A DNA stretch of 64,000 nt. Source: VXPQ01 sp965117025. GTDB lineage: Bacteria > Bacteroidota > Rhodothermia > Rhodothermales > VXPQ01. Made by a program: the position numbers and the translations under genes. The DNA lies in the NCBI GenBank assembly GCA_965117025.1, contig OZ220746.1:248001-312000 (forward strand), given 5' to 3'. Every line of letters starts with the position of its first letter. Position 1 is the stretch's first letter. The notes beneath the pieces are model-generated. The model ran no database searches. It was not told the DNA's origin and was given only the letters and a program-made list of their open reading frames with translations. Below, piece after piece: positions 36,331 to 44,632 of this stretch.

Positions 36331-37230
36331 TTACTGCAAACTACTGTCCAGAAATTCGCGCAGGATCGTAACGCATTCCGCAGGCTGCTCGAGTTGCAGA
36401 TTATGGGTCGTCTCGGGCAGGAAGTCGTAGTCCACGGTCAGGATATGGCTGAGATCGAAGCTCGGGAGATAGACAAAAGGTACGGTCGGGTCGGCGCCGA
36501 TAATCTTCGTTGGACAGGTCAGTAAGTTCAGGTCGAGCAGGGGTGCGAAGCTCCTGATATATTCCATGATCTGGGCTTCATATTCCCGCGGGCAGCGAAG
36601 CTCGTACTCCCGACCGTCGGCGGATTTGCGCAGGGTCGTTCTGGCCATCAGCTCGCGCACACCAGGCAAAACGCGGATAAAGCCCGGCATATAGCTGAGC
36701 AGATCGGCGAATTCATCCTCGGACTGGAATCGGCAGCCCCGGCGCCGGATCATCGCGGCGCCGCGCTCGAGTGCTTCATCAAATTCCTTCTCGTTCGCGG
36801 TCAGCTTGCAAAGCGGTGGGTCCAGCAGGACCAGCGCTGAATAATACCCGGTGTCCGACATGAGACTCACAAGCGCCGACAGGGAATGATAGACCCCGAC
36901 AGTCCGCTTGCTGCCGAAGCGCCCGTTTATGGCTTCGAGAATGCGGTCGTGGTCGTGCATGAACATCGGAATATTGTGTTCCTGACGACGCCCGACCCGG
37001 TTCCAGCCGTGATTCCTGAGATCGTATACGACGAGGTCGAAATCGACGGAAAGCAGCGACCAGAACGGGTAATAGAGATCGATGGCAAGCCCGTTGCCGT
37101 GGCTCAACACAAGCCGGATATCGGCATCCGGATTGCCATGGCGCCGCACAGAGATAGTCATCCCGTTGTCTATGCTGACCTCGCATATCGAAAGCGGCTC
37201 GGGAATTTCCCAGACGGTTTCTGCGTTCAT
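36331..37230 (-). CDS. Alpha/beta hydrolase, PKS-associated (copy 2)
   Basis: A 299-residue paralogue of the hydrolase at 13757-14674. They share ETxWEIPEP at the start, LVLSHGNGLAIDLYYPFWSL, DLRNHGWN, the nucleophile elbow GVYHSLSAL, LRCPREYE.QI.EY.RSF, CPTKI.GADPT.P and DYDFLPETTH. The start at 37230 is set by that match; an open frame continues upstream to 37308 without paralogue support. It is convergent with PKS2, with 39 bases between stop codons, exactly mirroring the arrangement at PKS1. Each PKS thus has its own hydrolase. The expected function is ester/thioester hydrolysis or acyl transfer; the substrate is inferred only from position. Confidence 0.82.
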   Translation of the reverse strand: MNAETVWEIPEPLSICEVSIDNGMTISVRRHGNPDADIRLVLSHGNGLAIDLYYPFWSLLSVDFDLVVYDLRNHGWNRVGRRQEHNIPMFMHDHDRILEAINGRFGSKRTVGVYHSLSALVSLMSDTGYYSALVLLDPPLCKLTANEKEFDEALERGAAMIRRRGCRFQSEDEFADLLSYMPGFIRVLPGVRELMARTTLRKSADGREYELRCPREYEAQIMEYIRSFAPLLDLNLLTCPTKIIGADPTVPFVYLPSFDLSHILTVDYDFLPETTHNLQLEQPAECVTILREFLDSSLQ

Positions 37231-37759
37231 AAGATCGGCTTCAGCCCGAGTCTGAATGATTCTTGCTATCGGCGCATCAGCATACAGCAACGCCTGCCGG
37301 GCACCCAATCAACGGAACGTTGACCCCTGCGGTTCTCTGCAGGCACTGCCCGGGACTGTCGGCAATGCCCCTGACCTCAAGACTTACATGTGAACGAAGT
37401 ATAGGGATCTCAAAACGAATATGTCTAATGGTGTGCAAGCAGCTACGTGAACCAGTTCTGCGGCAAACACAACGCCTGTGAAATAAGCACGCTGGAACAG
37501 ATGGAACATGTCGTTGCCGGGATGGCCGGCAAACGGCTACTGTGCCGCGATCTGACGGCGAAAGTGCCTGCGGAAGTAGTTGTGTGATTATAACGCAAAA
37601 CCGTTAGAAGCGCCTGTTTTCTGCCGCGTCTTTGTAGGAATCGCCGGGTTTTTCAGCGAGTTGAGTAAGATCTCGCGGTCTTGCCAACTTGTCTTTCTAC
37701 ACCCTGTTAAGGGGTTTTCTGGCTGCCAGGGCGACCCGTTCACTATTCGTTATAATTCC
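37231..37759. other. Intergenic region with transposase remnant
   Basis: About 530 bases upstream of hydrolase copy 2. It should contain that gene's promoter (minus strand) in its left part. The middle (37429-37587) holds an IS1595-like transposase tail. The rest shows only short frames without recognisable content, and the right end carries the 29-base repeat. Confidence 0.5.
37429..37587 (+). pseudogene. IS1595/ISXO2-like transposase C-terminal remnant
   Basis: An open frame on the plus strand encodes SSYVNQFCGKHNACEISTLE, then QMEHVVAGMAGKRLLCRDLT and a stop at 37585-37587. This pattern (YVNxFxxRHN, then QMxxxVxGMxGKRLxYRDL) is the usual C-terminus of ISXO2-like transposases of the IS1595 family. 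An in-frame stop precedes it at 37426-37428 and no start or catalytic core remains, so it is a fossil. Confidence 0.75.
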
Positions 37760-37762
37760 CTA
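37734..37762 (+). repeat. 29-base repeat, copy at permease 2 terminus
   Basis: Partner of 25919-25947 (about 26 of 29 bases identical). The last three bases are the stop codon of permease copy 2 read on the minus strand. Confidence 0.65.
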
Positions 37763-39493
37763 CGTTTTAATGCGCACGGTTACGATATCTGTCTCGTGAT
37801 ATTGCTGGTGCCGAACAGAGGACGCAAGGTGTCGCAACAGCCGAAGCGAAACCTCCCGTTCGATGGGCTCTTCATCCGAGTGTTCGCTGAGCAGCGCGAT
37901 CTGATCCTGAAGGTTCTCCTCCCCCGACGAGACAACGAATTCAAGCACTACCTCTCCTTCTTCTTTGTACGCTGTAAGGCGCAGGCGCCGTCGGTCGTGT
38001 TTTTCTCCTGCGTTGTCTTGTGGAATGAGTGTCAGCAAGGTCTCCTCCGCGGCGGCGTCCAGGCGGTCCGCCATTGACGTGTCCCAACCATTGCGGGATG
38101 CAAACGCGCCGAGAAAGTCTCTGATCTCTGACAGAACGGAAATGTCGCATACCATCTCTATCCGACTGTGGCGAGGCCGCGTGAGCTCCAGAAACAGTGT
38201 CAGGAGGATAGCTGTGAGACCACCGGCGTTCATTCCGTTTCGCAAAAGACCGCCTGCAAATTCCAGGGTGTACTCGGGAAATACCATGCCGCTCTGGAAG
38301 CCGACCCCGACGAGGAAAGAGATGCCGACGACCATACCTTTGCGGTAATCGATCCCATCCTGAATGACTATTTTAATGCCGACCAGGAAAAGCGCTGCCA
38401 GCATTACGGTGAAATACGCTGCGATGACCGGGCCTGGTATCGCCAGAACGATGGCGAGTATTTTCGGAAGGAACGCCATAACAATGAACACAGCTCCGGT
38501 GGCAACCCCGACGTTGCGGGCACCGACCCCGGTGAGTTCGGCCATGGATACGCCCAGGGTATTGGCCGTATTCGGTACCGTTCCCACAAGGCCGGAAATC
38601 AGGTTGCTTATGCCATCCACAGTCATGGCGCCTTCCACCGCCCGGAAGTCCACTGCCCGGCTCTTGCGCCACGATACACGTTGGATGGCGACGGAACTGC
38701 TGATCGTTCGGATGGAACTGACTACGGCGACGAGCAAGAATGCAGGAAGAAGCGCCCAGAAAGTGGGCCCAAAGTCGAGATCGAAACCCGGCCATTCGTT
38801 TGCCGGTAGGCCAATCCACGAAGCCGCAGCGATACGATCAACCTCGTATAGCCCGAAAAAGCTGCCAATTACCGAGCCGGCGACCACACCGATAACCGGC
38901 CCCCAGAGACGCAACACCCCGGTCGCCTTTAGTGTGATGCCGCTGATGATAAGTAGCGTTATAAAGGCACTCAACGGAGCAGCCAGCGCCGGAGCCCCGG
39001 GCACCGATAGCAGATTGAAGATGGCCGGCATTATTGTAATCGGTATCAGCATAATTATCGTTCCCGCGATAGCCGGGGTCAGAAACCGCTGGAACAGTGA
39101 AAGCCGCCAGGAAAGCACAAGGGGAACGAAGGATGAGATGACGACCAGGGTGGCGAGCAGTGCCGGTCCGCCTTCGATGACTGCCGTGATACAGATCGCA
39201 ATGAAAGCTCCGGACGGCCCCATAATGAGCAAATAACCCATGCCGATTCGGCCGATGCGGATCGCTTGCAAAATGGTGGCCACCCCGCCAACTGCGACCG
39301 TGGCGAACACTGCCCACGACAGATAGGTCTCGGTCGTATCTGCGGCGCGCATCACGACGGTCGGGATCAGTATGATGGCAGCTATACTGAGCGCAGCGAG
39401 TTGCAAGCCAAGGCCGAAAGCGAGGGCCGCCGGAGGCCTTTCGTCGGGCTGATAGCGGATGCCCGTGTGACCGCTGGCATTATTGGCATTCAT
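37760..39493 (-). CDS. NCS2-like permease with C-terminal RsbW-like domain (copy 2)
   Basis: A 577-residue close paralogue of the neighbouring gene at 39602-41335; the two form a tandem pair with about 108 bases between and are clearly more alike to each other than to copy 1. Membrane core features: MGPSGAFIAICITAVIEGG, GTVPNTANTLGVSMAELTGV, FLPKILAIVLAIPGPV and FQSGMVFPEYTLEFAGGLLR. The cytoplasmic tail has RLDAAAEETLLTLIPQD, LEFVVSSGEENLQDQIALL and REVSLRLLRHLASSVRHQQY, ending VTVRIKT. The tail keeps the RsbW-like spacing but no obvious G-boxes. In this copy NTANTLG replaces NTTYSTS of copy 1 in the substrate region, so transport specificity may differ. Substrate is unknown. Confidence 0.8.
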   Translation of the reverse strand: MNANNASGHTGIRYQPDERPPAALAFGLGLQLAALSIAAIILIPTVVMRAADTTETYLSWAVFATVAVGGVATILQAIRIGRIGMGYLLIMGPSGAFIAICITAVIEGGPALLATLVVISSFVPLVLSWRLSLFQRFLTPAIAGTIIMLIPITIMPAIFNLLSVPGAPALAAPLSAFITLLIISGITLKATGVLRLWGPVIGVVAGSVIGSFFGLYEVDRIAAASWIGLPANEWPGFDLDFGPTFWALLPAFLLVAVVSSIRTISSSVAIQRVSWRKSRAVDFRAVEGAMTVDGISNLISGLVGTVPNTANTLGVSMAELTGVGARNVGVATGAVFIVMAFLPKILAIVLAIPGPVIAAYFTVMLAALFLVGIKIVIQDGIDYRKGMVVGISFLVGVGFQSGMVFPEYTLEFAGGLLRNGMNAGGLTAILLTLFLELTRPRHSRIEMVCDISVLSEIRDFLGAFASRNGWDTSMADRLDAAAEETLLTLIPQDNAGEKHDRRRLRLTAYKEEGEVVLEFVVSSGEENLQDQIALLSEHSDEEPIEREVSLRLLRHLASSVRHQQYHETDIVTVRIKT

Positions 39494-39601
39494 GTCGCGT
39501 GCTATTTTGATCTTGTCGTTGACTCAGCGAATCAACGGAACGGAGTACAACCGGCCGTGTCCAGGGGTCGAGGTCGAGTACGCCCGTAGCGCTGCGGGAT
39601 C

Positions 39602-41335
39602 TTACGTTTTCATGCGCACGGTCACGATATCTGTCTCATGATATTGCTGATGGCGAACAGAGGACGCGAGATGTCGCAACAGCCGAAGCGACACTTCCCG
39701 TTCAATGGGCGCTTCATCCACATGTTCGCTGAGGAGCGCAATCCGATCCTGAAGGTTCTCCTCCCCCGACGAGACAACGAATTCAAGCACCGCGTCCCCT
39801 TCTTCTTTGTACGCGGTAAGGCGCAAGTGTCGCTTTTCGTGTTTCTCTCCTGTGCCGTCTTGTGGTATGAGTGTCAGCAAGGTCTCCTCGGCTGCAGCGT
39901 CCAGACGGTCTGACATGGCTGTGTCCCAACCGTTGCGGGATGCGAACGCGCCGAGAAAGTCTCTGATCTCTGACAGGGCGGAAATATCGCATACCATCTC
40001 TATTCGGCTGCGACGAGGCCGAGTGAGCTCTAAAAACAGCGTCAGGAGGATAGCTGTGAGACCGCCGGCATTCATCCCGTTCCGCAAAAGACCGCCTGCA
40101 AATTCCAGGGTGTAGTGGGGAAATACCAAGCCGCTCTGGAAGGCGACTCCGACGAGGAATGAGATGCCGACGACCATGCCTTTGCGATAGTCGATTCCAT
40201 CCTGAAGGACTATTTTAATGCCGACTACGAAGAGCGCCGCCAGCATTACGGCGAAATACGCTGCAAAGACCGGGCCTGGTATCGCCAGAACTGCGGCGAG
40301 GACTTTCGGAAGAAACGCCAAAACAATGAACACGGCCCCGGTGGCAATCCCGACGTTGCGGGCGCTGACTCCGGTGATTTCGGCCATCGATACGCCCAGC
40401 GTGTTGGCTGTATTGGGCATTGTTCCCGCGAGACCGGCGATCAGGTTGCTTATGCCATCCACGGTTACCGCACCTTCCACCGCTCGAAAATCCACTGCCC
40501 GGCTCTGGCGCCACGATACCCGTTGGATGGCGACGGCACTGCTGATCGTTCGGATGGAACTGATTATGGCGACGAAGAGGAATCCGGGCAGAAGCGTCCA
40601 GAAAGCCGGTCCGAAATTGAGATCGAGGCCCGGCCATTCGTTCGCCGGCAGGCCAATCCAGGCAGCCTCAGCGATGCGATCCACATCGTACAGACCGAAA
40701 AGGCCGCCGACCACCGAACCGAAGATAACACCGATAACCGGCGCCCAGAAGCGCAATATTCCCTTCGCCTTTAGCACGATGCCACTGACGAGGACTATCG
40801 TTACAAGAGCGCTCAGCGGAGCGCCCAGCGCCGGGCTTCCTGGCCCCGATAGCATATTGAAGAGCGCCGGCAATATGGTAATCGGTATCAGCATAATTAC
40901 CGTTCCCACGATAGCCGGGGTCAGGAACCGCTGGAACAGCGAAAGACGTCTGGCAAGCACAAAAGGAACGAAGGATGAGATGGCGACCAGAGTGGCGAGC
41001 ATGGCCGGCCCGCCTTCGATGATCGCCATGATACAGATCGCGATGAAGGCTTCGGACGGCCCCACAACAAGCACAAAACCCGCACCGATTCGGCCAATGC
41101 GGACCGCTTGCAGTATTGTGGATATCCCGACGACCGCGACGGTGGCAAACACGGCCCATAACAGATAGGCTTCGCTCACCTCTGCACCGCGCATCACCAC
41201 GGTCGGGATCAATACGAAGATGGCTATACTGAGTGCAGCGAGTTGCAAGCCCAGACCGAGGGAAAGGGTCACCGGGGGCTTCTCGTCGGCCTGGTAGCGG
41301 AGGCCCGTGTGACCGCTGGCGTCATTAGAATTCAT
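39602..41335 (-). CDS. NCS2-like permease with C-terminal RsbW-like domain (copy 3)
   Basis: A 577-residue protein, tandem paralogue of copy 2. It begins MNSNDASGHTGLRYQADEKP (copy 2: MNANNASGHTGIRYQPDERP). The NCS2 core includes VGPSEAFIAICIMAIIEGG, GTMPNTANTLGVSMAEITGV, FLPKVLAAVLAIPGPV and FQSGLVFPHYTLEFAGGLLR; the tail ends SLRLLRHLASSVRHQQYHET, then DIVTVRMKT. It lies directly downstream of recA on the same strand with about 140 bases between. Tandem duplication of the ancestor at this site is the simplest reading. As for the other copies, the role of the soluble tail (regulation by partner binding, as in RsbW-type proteins) is a hypothesis. Confidence 0.8.
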   Translation of the reverse strand: MNSNDASGHTGLRYQADEKPPVTLSLGLGLQLAALSIAIFVLIPTVVMRGAEVSEAYLLWAVFATVAVVGISTILQAVRIGRIGAGFVLVVGPSEAFIAICIMAIIEGGPAMLATLVAISSFVPFVLARRLSLFQRFLTPAIVGTVIMLIPITILPALFNMLSGPGSPALGAPLSALVTIVLVSGIVLKAKGILRFWAPVIGVIFGSVVGGLFGLYDVDRIAEAAWIGLPANEWPGLDLNFGPAFWTLLPGFLFVAIISSIRTISSAVAIQRVSWRQSRAVDFRAVEGAVTVDGISNLIAGLAGTMPNTANTLGVSMAEITGVSARNVGIATGAVFIVLAFLPKVLAAVLAIPGPVFAAYFAVMLAALFVVGIKIVLQDGIDYRKGMVVGISFLVGVAFQSGLVFPHYTLEFAGGLLRNGMNAGGLTAILLTLFLELTRPRRSRIEMVCDISALSEIRDFLGAFASRNGWDTAMSDRLDAAAEETLLTLIPQDGTGEKHEKRHLRLTAYKEEGDAVLEFVVSSGEENLQDRIALLSEHVDEAPIEREVSLRLLRHLASSVRHQQYHETDIVTVRMKT

Positions 41336-41475
41336 GTCGCGTTCCCGGTTGCTATCCAGGCTGACTACTCAAGAAAGGCGTACAACTCCGCACGACACAA
41401 ATCGGATTCGCATCGAGGAGGAGCACGCCAGTAGTATTTATTCTGAAATGGATCGTTTTTTATTCCTGAATATCT

Positions 41476-42519
41476 CTATGAGGCCGCCACGCCATTCGAG
41501 GACACCTCCTCACCCTCTTCCGGAACCATCCCCAATTCCTCGCGGACCCGCCGCTTGATCTCCTCACGTTCCTTGTCGTGCTCTCGCAGCCACTCCTTGG
41601 TGGCCTCCCGTCCCTGCCCTACGGATTCGTTGCCGTATGCATACCAGGAACCGGATTTCTGCATGATTTTGCATGCACAACCCAGATCGATCAACTCGCC
41701 GAGGGCGGAAATGCCCTCTCCATAGATAATATCGAATTCGGCTTGCCGGAAAGGCGGCGCCGTTTTGTTCTTCACGATTTTTACACGCGTCCGGTTGCCG
41801 ACCACCTCCGTACCCTCCTTGATAGCCCCGATGCGACGAATATCCATCCGCACGGATGCATAAAACTTGAGCGCGCGCCCGCCGGAAGTCGTTTCGGGAT
41901 TGCCGAACATGACCCCGATTTTCTCGCGGATCTGGTTGATGAAAATGAGTGCGGTCCGCGTGCGACTTATCGTACCGGTCAATTTTCGCAGCGCCTTGCT
42001 CATCAGCCGCGCCTGGAGCCCCACCTGATGGTCGCTCATCTCCCCTTCGATCTCAGCCTGGGGAACAAGCGCCGCTACCGAATCGATCACCACGACGTCC
42101 AGCCCTCCGCTGCGCACGAGCATATCGCAGATGTTGAGCGCCTGCTCCCCGGTGTCCGGTTGCGAAACCAGCATACTGTCCACCTTCACGCCGAGCTTCT
42201 CGGCGTAAGTGATGTCGAAGGCATGTTCGGCATCGATAAACGCGCACATGCCGCCTGTTGCCTGCGCCTCTGCGATAATATGCGTGGCCAGCGTGGTCTT
42301 GCCCGATGACTCCGGCCCATAAATCTCTATGACGCGTCCGCGAGGCACGCCGCCTACGCCGAGCGCAGCGTCCAATGCCAGCGATCCCGTCGAAATCGAC
42401 TCGATGCGAGCGACAGGCGCATCGCTCATGCGCATTACCGAACCTTTCCCGTATTGCTTCTCGATTTGCTTCACGGCCAGGTCGAGGGCCCTGTTTGTCC
42501 CGGAGTCGTTGGAGGTCAT
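41476..42519 (-). CDS. recA: Recombinase RecA
   Basis: A complete 347-residue RecA, the DNA-strand-exchange ATPase that also triggers LexA autocleavage. Walker A GPESSGKTTLA is near residue 67-77, Walker B VVIDSVAAL near 140, loop L1 QARLMSKALRKLTG near 170 and loop L2 MFGNPETTSGGRALKFYAS near 200-220. The C-terminus is acidic (EELGMVPEEGEEVSSNGVAA). It belongs to a minus-strand row pgsA-pyrE-cinA-recA; cinA-recA adjacency is common. A perfect inverted repeat 22 bases before the start codon is a candidate SOS operator. A degraded copy of its 3' end lies at 25140-25231. Confidence 0.98.
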   Translation of the reverse strand: MTSNDSGTNRALDLAVKQIEKQYGKGSVMRMSDAPVARIESISTGSLALDAALGVGGVPRGRVIEIYGPESSGKTTLATHIIAEAQATGGMCAFIDAEHAFDITYAEKLGVKVDSMLVSQPDTGEQALNICDMLVRSGGLDVVVIDSVAALVPQAEIEGEMSDHQVGLQARLMSKALRKLTGTISRTRTALIFINQIREKIGVMFGNPETTSGGRALKFYASVRMDIRRIGAIKEGTEVVGNRTRVKIVKNKTAPPFRQAEFDIIYGEGISALGELIDLGCACKIMQKSGSWYAYGNESVGQGREATKEWLREHDKEREEIKRRVREELGMVPEEGEEVSSNGVAAS

Positions 42520-42540
42520 GATGACGTCAGATTTTTATGT

Positions 42541-42563
42541 GAATATGTGCGTTGTACATATTC
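42541..42563. promoter_or_regulatory. Perfect inverted repeat upstream of recA, candidate LexA operator
   Basis: GAATATGT (42541-42548) and ACATATTC (42556-42563) form a perfect 8-bp dyad with a 7-base spacer. It sits 22 bases before the recA ATG, in the cinA-recA gap. It matches neither the E. coli (CTGT-N8-ACAG) nor the Gram-positive (GAAC-N4-GTTC) SOS box, but its position fits an SOS repressor site. Confidence 0.55.
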
Positions 42564-42644
42564 AATATACATACGCAAGGTCGTTGATTCCAATTTATTT
42601 TCTGCTGCCCCCCACAGACACATACAATACGCAATTCGTAACCA

Positions 42645-43907
42645 TTATGGGCGTCCTGCGAGCAGATTTTTTCGCACCCTTTCCAGCAAAAATGTAGCGG
42701 TCAGTCGCTTGTTGAGCATGCGGTCCTGCACAAGCTGTAACCGGTGCGCCGCGACCCCGCCCGTGTCCGCATATCCGATCCACACCGTACCCACCGGTTT
42801 TTCCGGCGTGCCCCCGTCAGGCCCGGCTATGCCTGTCGTCGAAAGGCCCAGATCCGCGCCGAGACGCTGCCTCACTCCTTCGGCCATCTGCACCGCAACC
42901 ACTTCACTCACGGCGCCATGTTGCCGGAGCGCCTCCGGCGATACGCCGAGCATATCCACCTTCGCACTGTTTGAATAGGCGACCACTCCACCTGCCATGT
43001 ATGCGGACGATCCGGGGATATTCGTAAGCGCATGCGCCACGTATCCCCCTGTGCAACTTTCCGCCACTGCCACGGTCAGGGAGCGATCCCGGAGCATGTG
43101 CCCTACGACTTCTTCGAGCGTTTCGTCGTCCGTCCCATATATATGTTCGCCGATCCGGTCCCACAGGCACGCTTCCAGATGCGCAATGCGACTTTCGGCC
43201 TCTTCCCGGCTACCGCCGAATGCCGTCATGCGCAAACGTACCCCCCCGGCCCCGGGCAACCAGGCAAGCCGGAGCATATCCGAAAGAATCCCGGACAAAT
43301 CGCCGGCGGCCTCCTGAAGACTGGATTCTCCAATGCCTGCCGTACGGAGGGTTCGGTGAACGATGGTGCGCAATCCTCCCCGGCCCCGCACCCTCGGCAG
43401 GACTTCCCCGGTAAAGAGGTGCTTCATCTCATACGGCACGCCGGGCAATACGGCCAGCATGCTCCCTGCCGCCTCCCCCTGCCGGATTTCATACCACAAT
43501 CCCGGCGCAGTCCCTAACCGGTTGGACAAGACCTCGAAGCCCGCAGGAACCATGGCCTGAGAACGGTTGCTTTCCGGCATGGTCCGCCCCCGCAGCCGGA
43601 ACCGCTCCCGGATATCTTCCAGAATTTCATCCTGAAACGCCAGTTCGACCCCGAACAAGCCCGCTACCGCCTCGCGCGTCCTGTCGTCGCCGGTAGGCCC
43701 AAGCCCCCCGGTCGTAACCACCAGATCGCTTTCGGCCAGACTCTGCCGGAGCTCGGATTGCAGGGCTTGCTCGTCGTCGCCGACCGTGGCCATGCGGCGC
43801 ACGACCACGCCTGCCTGCGTCAACTGCTCGCCCAGCCAGGAAGCATTCGTATCGCGCACCTGCCCGATAAGCAGTTCGTCGCCAATGGTCAGCACGGTGG
43901 CCTGCAT
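42645..43907 (-). CDS. cinA: CinA family protein: MoCF-like domain plus nicotinamide-nucleotide amidase
   Basis: A 420-residue two-domain CinA. The N-terminal MoCF/COG1058 domain (residues 1-170) has LTIGDELLIGQVRDTNASWL and VVTTGGLGPTGDDRT; it has ADP-ribose pyrophosphatase activity in characterised members. The C-terminal amidase domain (about 255-415) has VAVAESCTGGYVAHALTNIP, AGGVVAYSNSAKVDMLGV and STTGIAGPDGGT. It deamidates nicotinamide mononucleotide in pyridine-nucleotide recycling. Length is normal for the family. It lies between pyrE (25 bases upstream) and recA (125 bases downstream) on the same strand, so it probably shares the upstream transcript, while recA has its own promoter region. 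Confidence 0.95.
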   Translation of the reverse strand: MQATVLTIGDELLIGQVRDTNASWLGEQLTQAGVVVRRMATVGDDEQALQSELRQSLAESDLVVTTGGLGPTGDDRTREAVAGLFGVELAFQDEILEDIRERFRLRGRTMPESNRSQAMVPAGFEVLSNRLGTAPGLWYEIRQGEAAGSMLAVLPGVPYEMKHLFTGEVLPRVRGRGGLRTIVHRTLRTAGIGESSLQEAAGDLSGILSDMLRLAWLPGAGGVRLRMTAFGGSREEAESRIAHLEACLWDRIGEHIYGTDDETLEEVVGHMLRDRSLTVAVAESCTGGYVAHALTNIPGSSAYMAGGVVAYSNSAKVDMLGVSPEALRQHGAVSEVVAVQMAEGVRQRLGADLGLSTTGIAGPDGGTPEKPVGTVWIGYADTGGVAAHRLQLVQDRMLNKRLTATFLLERVRKNLLAGRP

Positions 43908-43932
43908 ACTCCCTGAACCGTTTATATATGCC

Positions 43933-44601
43933 TTATGTATGCCGGATCGACCAGGCTTCCGGGTCGGCCCGCCACTCCAGAATCGCCCGGGCCGCCGCTC
44001 CGGACAGCGTTTCCCGTTCCCGGGCCGCCGCCAGCAGCACGTCCAGGCCGGTCAACACATGCAGGGGGACCCTGGCCTTTTCGAAGTTTTGGCGCGCCGC
44101 AGCGAATCCATGAGAATAAATGGCGAGGACCGCCTGTACCTCGGCCCCGGCGTCGCGCAGCGTTTCCACCACGGCGCAGGAGGAGCCGCCCGTCGAAATC
44201 GCATCCTCTACCACGATCGTTGTCCGGCCCGCGACATTCCCCCCCTCTATGAGGCATTGGCGCCCGTGCGCTTTCGATTGGGCCCGCGCATACGCCATGG
44301 GCCTTTCCAGAATGTCCGCAAGCCATGCCGCGTGAGGAATGCCGGCGGTGGCCGTCCCCGTGATCACCTCGGCGTCCAGCCCCTCTTCTTTCCATACGCG
44401 GACGAATCCGTCTCGTACCGTACGCCGCGCCGCCGGACTGGAAAGGAGCAGGCGATTGTCGCAGTAGACCGGCGCCAGCAGGCCGGATGCAAGCGTAAAC
44501 GGCTCGTCCGGAGCAAAGCGAACAGCCCCGACATCCAGCAGGTGTTCCGCCACTCGCCGGGCAAGCAAACCACCTGCTTCGTTTTTCGTATTCGTTTCCA
44601 T
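43933..44601 (-). CDS. pyrE: Orotate phosphoribosyltransferase
   Basis: A 222-residue PyrE, which joins orotate and PRPP to give orotidine 5'-phosphate in pyrimidine synthesis. The start METNTKNEAGG at 44601 is preferred because the open extension to 44712 runs into the pgsA coding region. Motifs: FTLASGLLAPVYCDNR near the N-terminus, ITGTATAGIPHAAWLAD, and the PRPP-binding loop TIVVEDAISTGGSS near residue 130. It is about 30 bases downstream of pgsA and upstream of cinA on the same strand. Confidence 0.93.
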   Translation of the reverse strand: METNTKNEAGGLLARRVAEHLLDVGAVRFAPDEPFTLASGLLAPVYCDNRLLLSSPAARRTVRDGFVRVWKEEGLDAEVITGTATAGIPHAAWLADILERPMAYARAQSKAHGRQCLIEGGNVAGRTTIVVEDAISTGGSSCAVVETLRDAGAEVQAVLAIYSHGFAAARQNFEKARVPLHVLTGLDVLLAAARERETLSGAAARAILEWRADPEAWSIRHT

Positions 44602-44632
44602 GAAAAATTCAGGCTTGGGCGGCGTCACGCCC

